Shown here piece by piece: positions 32,643 through 42,746 of a stretch of DNA of 64,000 nt. The stretch's first letter is position 1, and every line of letters begins with the position of its first letter. The translations under genes and the position numbers were made by a program. A model generated the notes under the pieces. The model searched no databases. It had not been told where the DNA came from and saw only the letters and a list, made by a program, of their open reading frames with translations. This DNA comes from Plazaster borealis (taxonomy: Eukaryota > Echinodermata > Asteroidea > Forcipulatida > Labidiasteridae), in assembly GCA_021014325.1 (NCBI GenBank), contig CM037461.1, positions 12,863,501 through 12,927,500 on the forward strand, in the 5' to 3' direction.

Positions 32643-34217
32643 TTAGAGCTCAGGGACACCTTTGCATTCTGGACACTTGTATTTGTCAATGTCTAGGGCT
32701 TCTGCTGGAGCTATGTTGATGCATGACCCATGATACCAGGTGTCACAAAAATCACACTGTATCATAAACCGTCCATCCCAGGGTTGTCTGCAAAGGCAGT
32801 GGGCTTCAATTGGTGAAGCATTGGTAGTTGCTGATTTTGTGTCTGGGACTTTGTAGTTTTCTATCCATGCCGGGAGTTGTCTATCACAACAGAGCTTCAT
32901 CCTGTCGTGGTTGACCACCATGATCTTGTTCCTCATCTGCACCCTGAAAAGGTAGGGTGTTATTTTGTCGATGATGACTCCCGGGCCCTTCCAGGGGGCA
33001 CTCAGCTTCTTACACTTCCCCTTTATAGCCGTGTTGTCCAGGACGTGTACATTATCACCCTTCTGGTACGGTTTCTCAAGGATCCTCAGGTCGTAATTTC
33101 TCTTCATCCTGCGCTGGGCTTCCTTGAGGTTTTCTCTTGCAATGTGATGACCTTCTTGCAGTGACTTGACTAACTTGGGAATGTACTGGCTGACACCCAA
33201 ATCCTCCTTTGGCGTAACTGATGAAAACATCAAGTCCGCTGGCATATTGATCTCCCGTCCAAGCATCATCTGATTTGGGGTCTGGCCGGTGCTTCTGTTC
33301 ACAGTAGCCCAGATGGCTCCAGCCAGCTGCGGAATAAACACATCCCAATCATCCTGTCTTTTCCCCACAAAGCAACGGGTGGCGTCCATGATCGTACGGT
33401 TGTACCGCTCTACCTGACCATTCGCAGAAGGCCTGTACGGTGTTGTGCGCTTCTTGTGGATTTGCAACACACGGCAGAGGGCAGAGAACAGCTCACTCTC
33501 AAAGTTTCTGCCTTGATCGGAAAACACGTGTAATGGGGCCCCAAACCTTGAGAAGAAAGAATTCACTGCTGCCTGAGCTGTCACGTCTGCCTTCTGTGAT
33601 GGGAGGGGTATGATCTCTACCCACTTAGTGAATTGGTCCACCATTACTAGTATGTGTTCATTCCCTTGTCTGGTCTTTGGTAGGGGGCCCATAAAATCAA
33701 TATGGACACGCTCCATGGGAACTCCTGCGTGGTATTCGATGAGCCGATGCTTATTTTTCCGGTTGGGTTTCTTTTTCTGGTTGCACGTCTCACAGGAAGC
33801 GACATACCTGTCAACTTCCGTTCCCATACTGTACCAGTAGAATTTCTCCTTTATTCTATACTTTGTGCGTTTGATTCCCTGGTGCCCAGCAGATGGTAAA
33901 TCGTGGTGCAACCGTAGGGCAGCCTCTCTCAGCCCTCGCGGCAGGAGCAGATACTCCTCGTCGCTGTCCTTGGCCTTAATGAACAGAATGCTGTTCTTTA
34001 GGCAAAGACGATCCCTGTTTATCCAGTAGAACTTTGCTGCAGCACTTGATAGAAAAAGTTCTCCCTCTGAAGGCTGTGACTCGTCTCGTAGCCAGGTGTA
34101 CACCAGTGTGAAGTCTTCATCCTTGATCTGCTCCTGTCTAATTTCTTCGACTGAGAGACCCCCACACACTCTCCCTCTTATCCCCCAACTCCACAACCAT
34201 GATCTTTGTACCCTCAT
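32643..34217 (-). CDS. Integrase with C-terminal PHD finger (Gypsy pol)
   Basis: Joins element cDNA to chromosomal DNA. The 524-residue frame has a zinc-binding HHCC region (H104/H105, H112, C142, C145), and the catalytic core is HIDFMG (D174), SDQGRNFES (D234) and NGQVERYN (E270), a D-x35-E spacing. A GPF/Y-like region (APWKGPGVIIDKITPYLFRV) follows. The last ~52 residues are a complete C4HC3 PHD finger: C474, C476, C488, C491, H496, C499, C515, C518, with W494 in CDTWYH. PHD fingers of this kind read histone H3 tails (family knowledge), so the domain may steer insertion, as chromodomains do in chromoviruses. The frame ends at a stop right after the finger, so it is not read-through. The N-terminal start is arbitrary because the upstream frame is shifted. 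Confidence 0.9.
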   Translation of the reverse strand: MRVQRSWLWSWGIRGRVCGGLSVEEIRQEQIKDEDFTLVYTWLRDESQPSEGELFLSSAAAKFYWINRDRLCLKNSILFIKAKDSDEEYLLLPRGLREAALRLHHDLPSAGHQGIKRTKYRIKEKFYWYSMGTEVDRYVASCETCNQKKKPNRKNKHRLIEYHAGVPMERVHIDFMGPLPKTRQGNEHILVMVDQFTKWVEIIPLPSQKADVTAQAAVNSFFSRFGAPLHVFSDQGRNFESELFSALCRVLQIHKKRTTPYRPSANGQVERYNRTIMDATRCFVGKRQDDWDVFIPQLAGAIWATVNRSTGQTPNQMMLGREINMPADLMFSSVTPKEDLGVSQYIPKLVKSLQEGHHIARENLKEAQRRMKRNYDLRILEKPYQKGDNVHVLDNTAIKGKCKKLSAPWKGPGVIIDKITPYLFRVQMRNKIMVVNHDRMKLCCDRQLPAWIENYKVPDTKSATTNASPIEAHCLCRQPWDGRFMIQCDFCDTWYHGSCINIAPAEALDIDKYKCPECKGVPEL

Positions 34218-36705
34218 CAGAGAGGATGTTCACCTGTGAGGTCGTGGTGCCGTCAGAAGATCTATGTATGACTGTTGCTAGTGTTGGTGTTTCTGGGTGC
34301 GATTTGCCTCCCGGGTCCCAGGTGCGGGACGCCGCTGACAAATCACTGCTCCCTGACGCGGAAAGGGTGGTTTGTTGACAGCGGGAGATTGGCACAACGT
34401 CATCTACCTCTTCTATGAAACTTGACCACTGCGTGTGGGCCCTAGTGCAGTACGAACATCCCCCACATGGCAGGTCCTTCAATTCAACTCCGTGGATGTA
34501 ATGACCTTCTGCTGTATCTCCTGTCCGTGAAAGTGCGTCGGCATTGCTGTGTAAACTCCCTCGGCGATGCTTTAGTGTCATTATATTGGCTCAATTCCTC
34601 GATCCACCGGGCCAGTTGCCCTTGGGGTTGCTTAAACCTCAACAACCAAGTTAAGCTATTGTGGTCCGTGCGAACGGTGAAAGGTTTCCCGAGGAGGTGG
34701 TGTCGGAATTGCCGTGTGAGCCTCACAATAGCCAGAAGTTCTTGACGAGTTGTGCAATAGCGTCTCTGCTCTGGAGTCAAGGCGTAGCTTGCATACGCGA
34801 CAACTTTTTCCTGGCCATTCTGGACTTGTATTAGCTCGCCACCAATGGCTGTAATCGATGCATCGGTGTCTAGGATGAATTCATCCTCTGCATTGGGTAG
34901 TGCTAGGACAGGTGGTTGTGTCATCCTGTCTTTTAGAGCATTAAATGCTGTCTCCTGCTCCTCCTCCCAATGATATTCTTTGCGCCCGGTGATAGCATAC
35001 AGGGGAACTGCGAGTTCAGCAAAGTCAGGGATGAACGCTCTGTGGTAGTTGACAAAGCCTAGAAATCGTTCAACATCCTTGGTATTTTTAGGTGTCGCCC
35101 ACGACTCTACTGCATGGATATCTGCATCCGAGATTCCGATGGAGTCTTGACTGACGATTCTGCCCAAAAATTCAACTTTCTTCAAATAGAAAACACACTT
35201 TTTCGGTTTGAGTTTGAGGCCATGATATCTGAAACGCTCTAGTGCCTCGGTTAGATTGTGGATGTGTTCTTGGAAGGTGCTACCCAGAATGACGATGTCA
35301 TCTAAAACGCCAAGGCGGTTTTCCAATTCAAACCCCTGAGGACCAGATTGATCATTCTGGAAAAGGTAGAAGGGCTATTGCAGAGACCAAATGGCATTTT
35401 GGTGAACTCAAATAAGCCATACTTAGTGATGAACGCAGTCTTCTTGCGATCTTCCTCACGTAAGTCGACTTGCCAGTATCCCCAAATTGCGTCAAGCTTT
35501 GAAAACCAACGATTTCCGGAGAGTGTGTCCACACAATCATCAACCAGTGGGAGTGGGTAGACATCCTTCACTGTTATGTTGTTAAGTGCCCTATAATCAA
35601 CACAGAAGCGAACTGTGCCGTCCCTCTTCCTCACAAGAACAGGAGGAGACGCCCATTCAGATATTGAAGGTTGGATCACCCCCGCCTCCAGCATTTTATT
35701 CAATTCTTTTTCTTCCTCACCAGCAAACTGAACTGGAGTTCTTCTCATGCGTTGACGTATTGGAGGTGCAGTCCCAGTGTCTATACCATGCGCAATGTCT
35801 TTTACTGTTCCTATGTCGTATATATGAGCTGCGAAAACATCAGAATAATTACAAATGATGTCTCTCAACTGACTGAACTCTTTATCTGAGAGTTCCCCCT
35901 CCGATAATTTCAGCATATCTCTCACGTGTGCTGGCACCTCTGTAGAGGCATCCTCAACTAGCCCGGATGCGGAACTAGTGTCAGGATGGTGCTCGTCACT
36001 CCCAGCTCCCTGTCTGGCGTCAGCTTCCAGGGAATGTATTTCTGACCCCGAAGCGGTGTCCTTAGTTTCAGGAAGGGCATCAGCCTCTACAGCTTCTCCT
36101 ACAGTCTGCCCAGGCTTCAACACCACATAGTTTTTTGTAACATTAGCAACAAATAGTGTTGGCCTGGTTTTGCTACGATGTGAGGACCTGGGAATTACGA
36201 GATTTGCATTCTGGTTTGGCTCCAGAACGTAGTCTGGCATCGTTCCCTTAAGCTGACAACTAACTGATGTGACCGAGTTGGGAGGGATCACTCTTCTCTT
36301 TGCTACGGTAACTGCGGAAACCCTAGTTTCTCTGGGCTTGTTCCCAAACTGGATAGATACTGTATCCTCACCAAGAGTCATAAGATTTTCCCCCATATCG
36401 ATTTTCATGTTTCGACTGCGGAAGAAATCGACCCCTAGAAACATGTCGTCTTCGATTGGAGCAACATATATCGGTTCGTGATATTCTGTAGAGCCCATCC
36501 TGAAAAATACTGGGCCTATCTTATACCCATCCATTTTTAAGTCTCTACCAGCCATGTGAAATTTCATGTTAGAGAGTATTCTGGGTTTTTGACACAATTT
36601 ATGGAAAATCCGGTCAGACAGTATAGTGGATTCTGCTGCTGTGTCTATTACTGCTTCGACCTGCTGGTCTTGTATCTGTACTGGTACATGATAAACTGCA
36701 TGCAC
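34138..36705 (-). pseudogene. Protease, reverse transcriptase and RNase H (Gypsy pol), frameshifted
   Basis: The 36705-35302 frame holds an aspartic protease with AVIDTAAESTILSD, then RT blocks RFCVDYRALNNITVKDVYPL, FSKLDAIWGYWQVDL and KYGLFEFTKMPFGLCNSPST. It stops at the catalytic box; the next frame (35326-34484) continues with LDDIVILG and runs through the RT thumb into RNase H (FILDTDASITAIGGEL, RTDHNSLTWLL). The change falls in a TTTT run, consistent with one missing T. A second change near 34580 moves to the frame with LHSNADALSR. Protease DTAA in place of the usual DTGA/DSGA is unusual but seen in relatives. As read here the polyprotein is broken; single-base errors could restore it, but I do not assume so. 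Confidence 0.85.
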
Positions 36706-38760
36706 TCGACTGGATTTGATTGACTATAATGATGTCCTCCATTTTCTCTGTGTGTGTTTTTGCAGGTTTAACATTTGCAGGGCCTTCGTTCTCTGCACTG
36801 TTGATAGTCACCAGTTTGCTTTCATTATTGGCAGTACCCCGCTGCGGATGTACTACTCCCGTTGTGGTATGATGAGAAAACTCTGTAACTTGAGGCGAAC
36901 GACTAACAACCTGGTGCGGTTGGGACTCTGCTTGTGATATCAATGTGTGGCATAGTGGAGGGCTCCCCTGACGCGGTGAGCTCTCCTGGCCGTAACCTAC
37001 TGGGGCGAGAACCCGACCTCTGTTTTCGTCCCTTGAGCTTTGGTGACTCGTCTTCAAAGCGAAGAACCTTGGTTCCTTTTTCCTTCATGCCCTTTGTAGG
37101 GCACTCCCTTGCGAAGTGGTTTTCGTCCCCACAGAGATAGCAGGCGCGTCGACTTGGAGATGGGCTTCTCTGTCGCCCCAACTCCCGGAACATTCCCTTC
37201 ATTTCTGTCATCAGATCACAGATGGATGCGGCTACCTGCTTGGTTAGGGCTGCTGTTGCCCCTGCCATCTGAGACATCTGCTTAGCCAGCTCCGCCATCC
37301 CAACATCTTGTCGAGGCTCTGGTGTTTTTGCACGCTCCCCCCCCCGGGGCTAGGATCTCTCTTAAGAATGGGCTGCAGAGTTGACGGCTTTCTTCTCATC
37401 TCCATTCTTCTGATCCTCGATTCTTCTTCCTCTTCTTCCCCAGAGCCGGGGTCACTCTCACGATACTCACGGGCAGCGCACTTATATGCCCTAACAGGGG
37501 GTGAACTCTTGGTCGGTTTCTGAGGGGGATGTCGTGAACTGGCTGACTTTGTGATACAGCGGAACCACTCCATCTTGTCCATTGCCTCATCGAAAGTCTT
37601 AGGTTGCTGTATGCAGGCATGCTGACCAGCTTCTCGGTCAAGGCTCCCCATACAAAATCTGATAATGGCATTCTTCCTGGTCCACGCCTCAGGCAAGTTT
37701 TTGTATGCCTTGGCTGCCAGCAGAAGAATTCTATCGGCCCAATCTCTTAGGGTCTCTCCTTCTTCCTGGCATTCCAACTGGAAACGGGCCTGAAGGGTCT
37801 CTGGCAATTCTTCTCACATGAACCGCCGGTTGAATTCTGAGATCAGATGGCTATAGGACAAATCTTCATTCATCTTGCTAAGAAGGACATAGAAGTCAGC
37901 CGCTTTTCCTGTTAGAGCCCAAACCAGCATTTCTTTCTTCCGCCCTTCTGTCCAACCCGCAGACGTTGCATAGTTTTCAAACTTCTGCTTGTACAGTGCC
38001 CAATCCAACTTGCCATCAAACTCCAGCGTCTTGGGTAGCACCGGTGGTCTCCGGTCCTGTGGAACCCCTACTGCTGGGCGCTGTCTGGACTGGAACGGTG
38101 GAACCGGTTCTGGTTGTGAAAATGGAGGTTGACCATACCATTGGTATGGTGGGTCTGGGCGGTATGCCACCGACTGCGGTGGTGAGTACGGGTGAGCTCC
38201 GCCATCTGGGGTTTCGGTTGGAAACGGTGGGTACCGGTAAGTTCCGCCATCTGGGGGTTTGGTTGGAAACGGTGGGTATGGGTACATGTACATGGGTGGT
38301 GGTGGGTACCGGTCTGTATAAGGGTACCATTGGGGCATGACCTGAGGAGCTGACCTACCGGATGTGGGTGTATTATGACTCTGAGGTCTTCCACGCCCTT
38401 GGGCCGCAGCGTCAATGTGTTGTGACATACTGTGCACAAATGATTCTGAAGAATCTGCAGGGGGCTCTGGTTGTTTTTGCCTATCGGACGACCTGATGCG
38501 GCCTGTTCTGCGGTTGCCATGGTCGGGCTTTGATACAACTGCCTTGGTGGCCCTTGACCTTCCGGGTCTGTAGTGAAGTCAATTGATCTGAGCATCTTCT
38601 CGGAAGGTTTTAATCTGGGTATCTGGTCGATGTTTGTTGGCGTGATTGGAAAATGCTCTTCCCTGTATTGGAGAATATTTCTTGCGATTCTCGACCCTAC
38701 CCAGGGAAGTTCCTGTAACTCCCCTTCCCCCGCAAAATTTATGGGAACTAACGTAGACAT
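36614..38760 (-). pseudogene. Gag with helix-hairpin-helix-like N-terminus and CCHC knuckle, broken
   Basis: The start ATG is at 38760. Residues ~5-60 (INFAGEGELQELPWVGSRIA, then a QYREEHFPITPTNIDQIPRL segment) match the helix-hairpin-helix pattern of ComEA-type DNA-binding modules. A frame change near 38490 leads to a Pro/Tyr-rich region and a capsid-like segment (LPKTLEFDGKLDWALYKQKF). A TGA at 37812-37814 interrupts it, then ETLRDWADRILLLAAKAY continues. A C9 run near 37337 shifts the frame again into the nucleocapsid part with CYLCGDENHFARECP (C-x2-C-x4-H-x4-C). The section between knuckle and protease (37057-36614) is low-complexity. A natural frameshift may exist near the gag-pol join, but the others look like damage or sequencing indels. 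Confidence 0.8.
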
Positions 38761-39805
38761 GACAGACCGATAAAGCTATTGCGAAGGAATGATATATATA
38801 AATATATATAGTGTTCCCCCACAATTCACAGCCGACTAACAAATTACATGTAAGTGGTACTGCCCAGGACAAGAACAACTATGACAATGCAAATGAACAA
38901 CAGATGCGTCGACTCAAATTACACGCATAGCTCCGTAAAAGCCCAAGACATTAACCAAAACAAAACAAAAATTAATAAAAATAAAAAAATTTCCAGCAAT
39001 GTCCCAAAAAGTGAGATAATTGAATGCGGGCCAAGCTCTGAAATTGTCTGAAATGTTTTGATTTTGTGTTTATTAAAAAACAAACAAACAGTTACAACAA
39101 AATATAGATATATATATATATATATATTTGCTATCTATTCCTGAAAGAGGATGGCCTACTTAAACTTAGACAGTATGCAAAAAGGAGACTACCCAACCAC
39201 AGGAATAATTAATTTTAGAAGGTTGTTACTGTGAGTAGGTCTACCAGTGTAGTGTACTGGTTGTGATGTGGAAATACCCGACGCGGTATTGGAGAAAATG
39301 ACCAAAAAATAACAAACAGATGCGTTTGACTAGCACAGAAAGACACACCCATGTAGTCTCCACTGCCCACAAATAAGCCCTGTTTAGTGTTTATTGAAGA
39401 AGGACACAGATGCGTGACCCCCTCTTATTAAAACAATACAGTCTTGGAACCAAAACACAATAAACATGGGTAGTGAAAAACTATTGATTCATGTGGTGGA
39501 CTGAAGATAATGTGCTACAACGCCACATAAATACCACAAGAAAATTGAAAAGAGGGCACCCAGGTTAACTGTAGTACGTAGTATCACTATCAGGTAGGCC
39601 TATAGACTGGTACCATAAATCAGTGGCCCAACTCTTGCCCCCTTTTGAGTTATTCTTATTTCTTTTTATTTTAATACAAAATAACCCTCATCCTCGGGTG
39701 TATTTTAATTTTTGATGGATTATTTCTTCCACCATACAATGCTAAACACATTCAAATGCCAGAGGCTCAAAGATATAAAGGCTACTTGCTGTACGTGCCG
39801 CTCCG
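38761..39805 (-). promoter_or_regulatory. Long 5' leader of the Gypsy element
   Basis: About 1.05 kb without coding sequence separates the primer-binding site from gag. It contains TA-rich microsatellites at 38794-38808 and 39108-39127. Three copies of ACAGATGCGT lie at 38900-38909, 39316-39325 and 39406-39415. Packaging or enhancer signals would be expected here. Confidence 0.6.
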
Positions 39806-39823
39806 AATTAACCTCGTCGCCAA
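39806..39823 (-). other. Primer-binding site
   Basis: Directly inside the 5' LTR the minus strand reads TTGGCGACGAGGTTAATT. The TGGCGACGAGG part fits pairing with a tRNA 3' end in CCA. I cannot name the tRNA. Confidence 0.65.
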
Positions 39824-40197
39824 TGTAGTGAATACTGGGTTATATAACGACTCGGTCGTTCTAGCTCCTCTTATCTTACTTGTCACAAAAGTCCTCAGAA
39901 TCACGGGTCCGTACTCCTCGTGCCTCTGCCTTGGCAAGCCGCTGGGTCCTTAACACCTCACACGGGGTTCTACTGCCTTAGGTAGACTTTGACAGTACAA
40001 ATGCACACTCAAAAGACTAATAAGGTGGGGTTCTTATGCCTCACGGTGTTGTTTATTCATACTCGGAAATCAGACTGATAACATCACGCAACCCTGAAAA
40101 GCACGCCCGCATCGACCACTGGTAAGGTGCCAATATCACATGACCCGGCACATTAGATTTACCCAGTCCTCACGGCAGTGCTCCAACTGGCACTACA
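39824..40197 (-). repeat. 5' LTR of the Gypsy element
   Basis: 374 bp, TGTAGTG...CACTACA, about 98% identical to 29834-30201. It drives the minus-strand transcript. Confidence 0.95.
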
Positions 40198-41010
40198 TTG
40201 TATACTAAATTCGCGTACGGGCTAATTTTATGCAAATATTCAATTAGTTAGGCTGATCTAATCAGCGGACTAATTAATTGGGGGCGCCTAGGCATGATGG
40301 TTTGGGATATAAGGAAGACATCTATGAAAAGAAAACTGAAGATTTCATGTTTTTACAATAAAAACTTTTCAAATGAAAATTAAGTATGTTGTATACTAAA
40401 TTCGCGTACGGGCTAATTTTATGCAAATATTCAATTAGTTAGGCTGATCTAATTAATAGACTTATTAATTTGGGGCGCCTAGGCATGATGGTTTGGGATA
40501 TAAGAAAGACATCTATGAAGAAAAAACTGAAGATTTCATGTTTTTACGATAAAAAGTTTTCAAATGAAGATTAGGTATTTGCGTGTTTAATCTGGAACTT
40601 GTTTAAAAATTCGCACACGGGCTAATTATATGCAGATATTCAATTAGTTAGGCTGATCTAATTAGTGGACTAATTAATTGGGGGCGCCTAGGCATGATGG
40701 TTTGGAATATAAGGAAGACGTGAATGAATAAAAAACTGAAGATTTCATGTTTTTACGATGAAAACATTTCAAATGAAAATTAGGTACTTGCGTGTTTAGT
40801 ATACAATTTGTGAAGTATTTTTGCACACGGGCTGTAATTATGCAAATATCCAATTAATTGGGCTGAGTTAAGTCGTAGACTAATTAATTGGGGGCGCCTA
40901 GGCATGATGGTGTGGGATATAAAGAAGACATCTATGAAGAAAAAAAATGAAGATTTCATGTTTTTACGATGAAAACGTTTTAAATGAATACGGGGTATAA
41001 AACGAGAATT
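40198..41010. repeat. Satellite array, third block
   Basis: It continues the monomer interrupted at 29829 and holds about four more units, increasingly diverged toward 41010, where the array fades out. Confidence 0.9.
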
Positions 41011-41700
41011 TTGGATTCTGTTCGGACTGTCCTTGACGGTCGTTGACAAGTTTTTTTGAAATTTGGTGCTAGCACTAAATTTCTTGCCACCAAATTTAGT
41101 GCTGAGTTCAGTCTGGTTTATAGTTATCATGAAGCTATAAAAATTGACTTAATTAAAGACATTGTAATGTGGAATATCTAGAACCAGGTGTTTATTACAT
41201 GTGTAACACTTCAGTGTGTGCAAATTAAGTTGGTCCTTTCTGTGTATTTTTTAATTACTGTGTATTGCATAAGTACCCATAACTGTTGTTTATAACTGTT
41301 GTTGAAACAAATGTTTTAATTTTACGAAAATTTACGAAAATTGTGATTCATAAGTATTTGTATGACCATCAAGAATAAAATGCAGTGAATTTGTTTACAA
41401 GGAAATTTGCAGGACTTTTGTAATGTAGAATGAGTAATATCTCCTTTTTTATACTATTGTCAGTGATTCTTTTGAGACAAATTCATTAGATGCATCATAC
41501 AAAGTGGGACAAGAGAAGATCTAAGAAAACATTAAAATGAGAGAAAGATATCTAAGAAAACATTAACTACACAGAAAGAACACCAACAAAACATGAAACT
41601 GTTAGAAAAGTGGACATTGCATAAAACATTTACTTTTTATCAAACTGTTTGGGCACTGAAAGCCATTGCTTCCAACGACGTGAATCATAGTTTGATGTAA
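41011..41700. other. AT-rich sequence, nothing recognised
   Basis: Only short local repeats (AAATTTAGTGCT inverted near 41060-41105, CTAAGAAAACATTAA doubled near 41520-41570). Confidence 0.4.
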
Positions 41701-41711
41701 ACATTTTGGAC

Positions 41712-41850
41712 ATAATAATAATAATAATAATATTAATAATAATGATAATAATAATAAAGCAAAAATTTAAATAGCGCCCAATCCATCGAAAAAACAATGT
41801 TCCATGGCGCTTACAGAGGCGCTCACAGACCTGTATACTAGCAATTGTCA
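41712..41850 (-). mobile_element. LINE 3' tail (L2/CR1-like) with (AAT)n
   Basis: An (AAT)n tract at 41712-41757 is followed by AAATAGCGCCCAATCCATCG and GGCGCTTACAGAGGCGCT. The same arrangement sits at the 3' end of the LINE fragment at 49934. Only the tail is present. Confidence 0.55.
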
Positions 41851-42094
41851 AAGTCACTTTTAAAGCAATTTATCTAGATATTGTTCATGTTTTACCATCA
41901 TTTTCATTGTATTTGAAAGTAAAAACTTAAACTAGAATCTGCTTCAGTGACGTAAGCAGAGAAAGGAGGGGGATGGTGGGAAGCCCCCCCCCTGAACCCT
42001 TGCACTCCCCTACTATATAAGATCACAATAATGCACAATTCAATGATTCAATACATTTAAATAGCCCCCAGTTCCCCGTCTTAAATCAATTGAA

Positions 42095-42270
42095 AATGAG
42101 TGGTCTAGGTCACCGGGCCTAAGCTCTGGTGTTGTCAGCAGCAGATTGTGGGTTCTAATCCTGGTCATGACACTTGAACCATAATTGCTTCGGAAAAAGT
42201 TAGGAAGGTAGTGCATTCTGCTCTACGGGCCTGGCTCCTATGTTGACGATACCCATGATATCCATGCCTC
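42095..42270 (+). mobile_element. Degenerate tRNA-derived SINE
   Basis: It resembles the SINE at 7018: GTGGGTTCTAATCC with a mutated B box, then CTGGTCATGACACTTG and a body. The A box is poorly preserved. Confidence 0.55.
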
Positions 42271-42399
42271 GACTTTATGCATGGTGAAGGGGGTAACCAT
42301 GTTTCAACCTTGAAGTAGCTGTCCGTAGCCTAGTGATGTTAGGCAATCTCTCATAATTAGCTGTCCGTGCAATATGAGCACGAACACCTTGCTTTTGTT

Positions 42400-42746
42400 C
42401 TGGGTTTTTTCTTTTTAGGTGTTCGTGCAATACAAGCACGAACACCTCTTTGTTATTGTTCTGTTTTGGGGTTTTTTCTTCTCCATCTTCTTCTTCCACT
42501 GAACTCTTCTCGACAACATAACTCAAGATTGAAATTGAATTGAACATTGAAACTTGGCACACACTTGAACCTTAACATGAGCACAGCACATGAACAATTC
42601 CGTCATTATGACGTCATCGGGTGTCGAATTACAAGGTTTTTAAAGTTGAAAAATGACCATTTTGTATTTGCTGTATCTCATTGAATATGAAAGCTATGGT
42701 GTTTATAATTGGGCTTGTGATAGATCAAGACTGGGGCTACATTTCA
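42400..42746. repeat. Diverged unit of the 42.7-46 kb tandem repeat
   Basis: It shares ATGACGTCATCGGGTGTCGA and AAGGTTTTTAAAGTTGAAAA blocks with 44200 and 45800 but with more changes. It also has two GCACGAACACC words near 42395-42447. Confidence 0.6.

Larger units (their letters stand above)
29834..40197 (-). mobile_element. 10.36 kb Ty3/Gypsy retrotransposon with extra TatD ORF
   Basis: Two LTRs of 368 and 374 bp begin TGTAGTG and end CACTACA. They differ by about six substitutions and one 6 bp indel. TTGT flanks both ends (29830-29833 and 40198-40201); removing the element and one TTGT restores a normal satellite monomer. Order on the minus strand is LTR, primer-binding site, leader, gag with a CCHC knuckle, protease, RT, RNase H, integrase with PHD finger, a small ORF, TatD ORF, polypurine tract, LTR. 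Protease-RT-RNase H-integrase order is diagnostic of Ty3/Gypsy. The insertion looks young by LTR identity, yet gag and pol contain several frameshifts and one stop, some at homopolymers. Confidence 0.95.

Noticed and set aside
31003..32719. Several plus-strand ORFs of 60-121 codons
   Set aside because: All lie opposite the TatD and 185-residue ORFs; GC-rich coding sequence leaves antisense frames open.
37812..37814. Programmed stop read-through in gag
   Set aside because: No flanking signal is evident and the element has several other breaks, so a single mutation or error is simpler.
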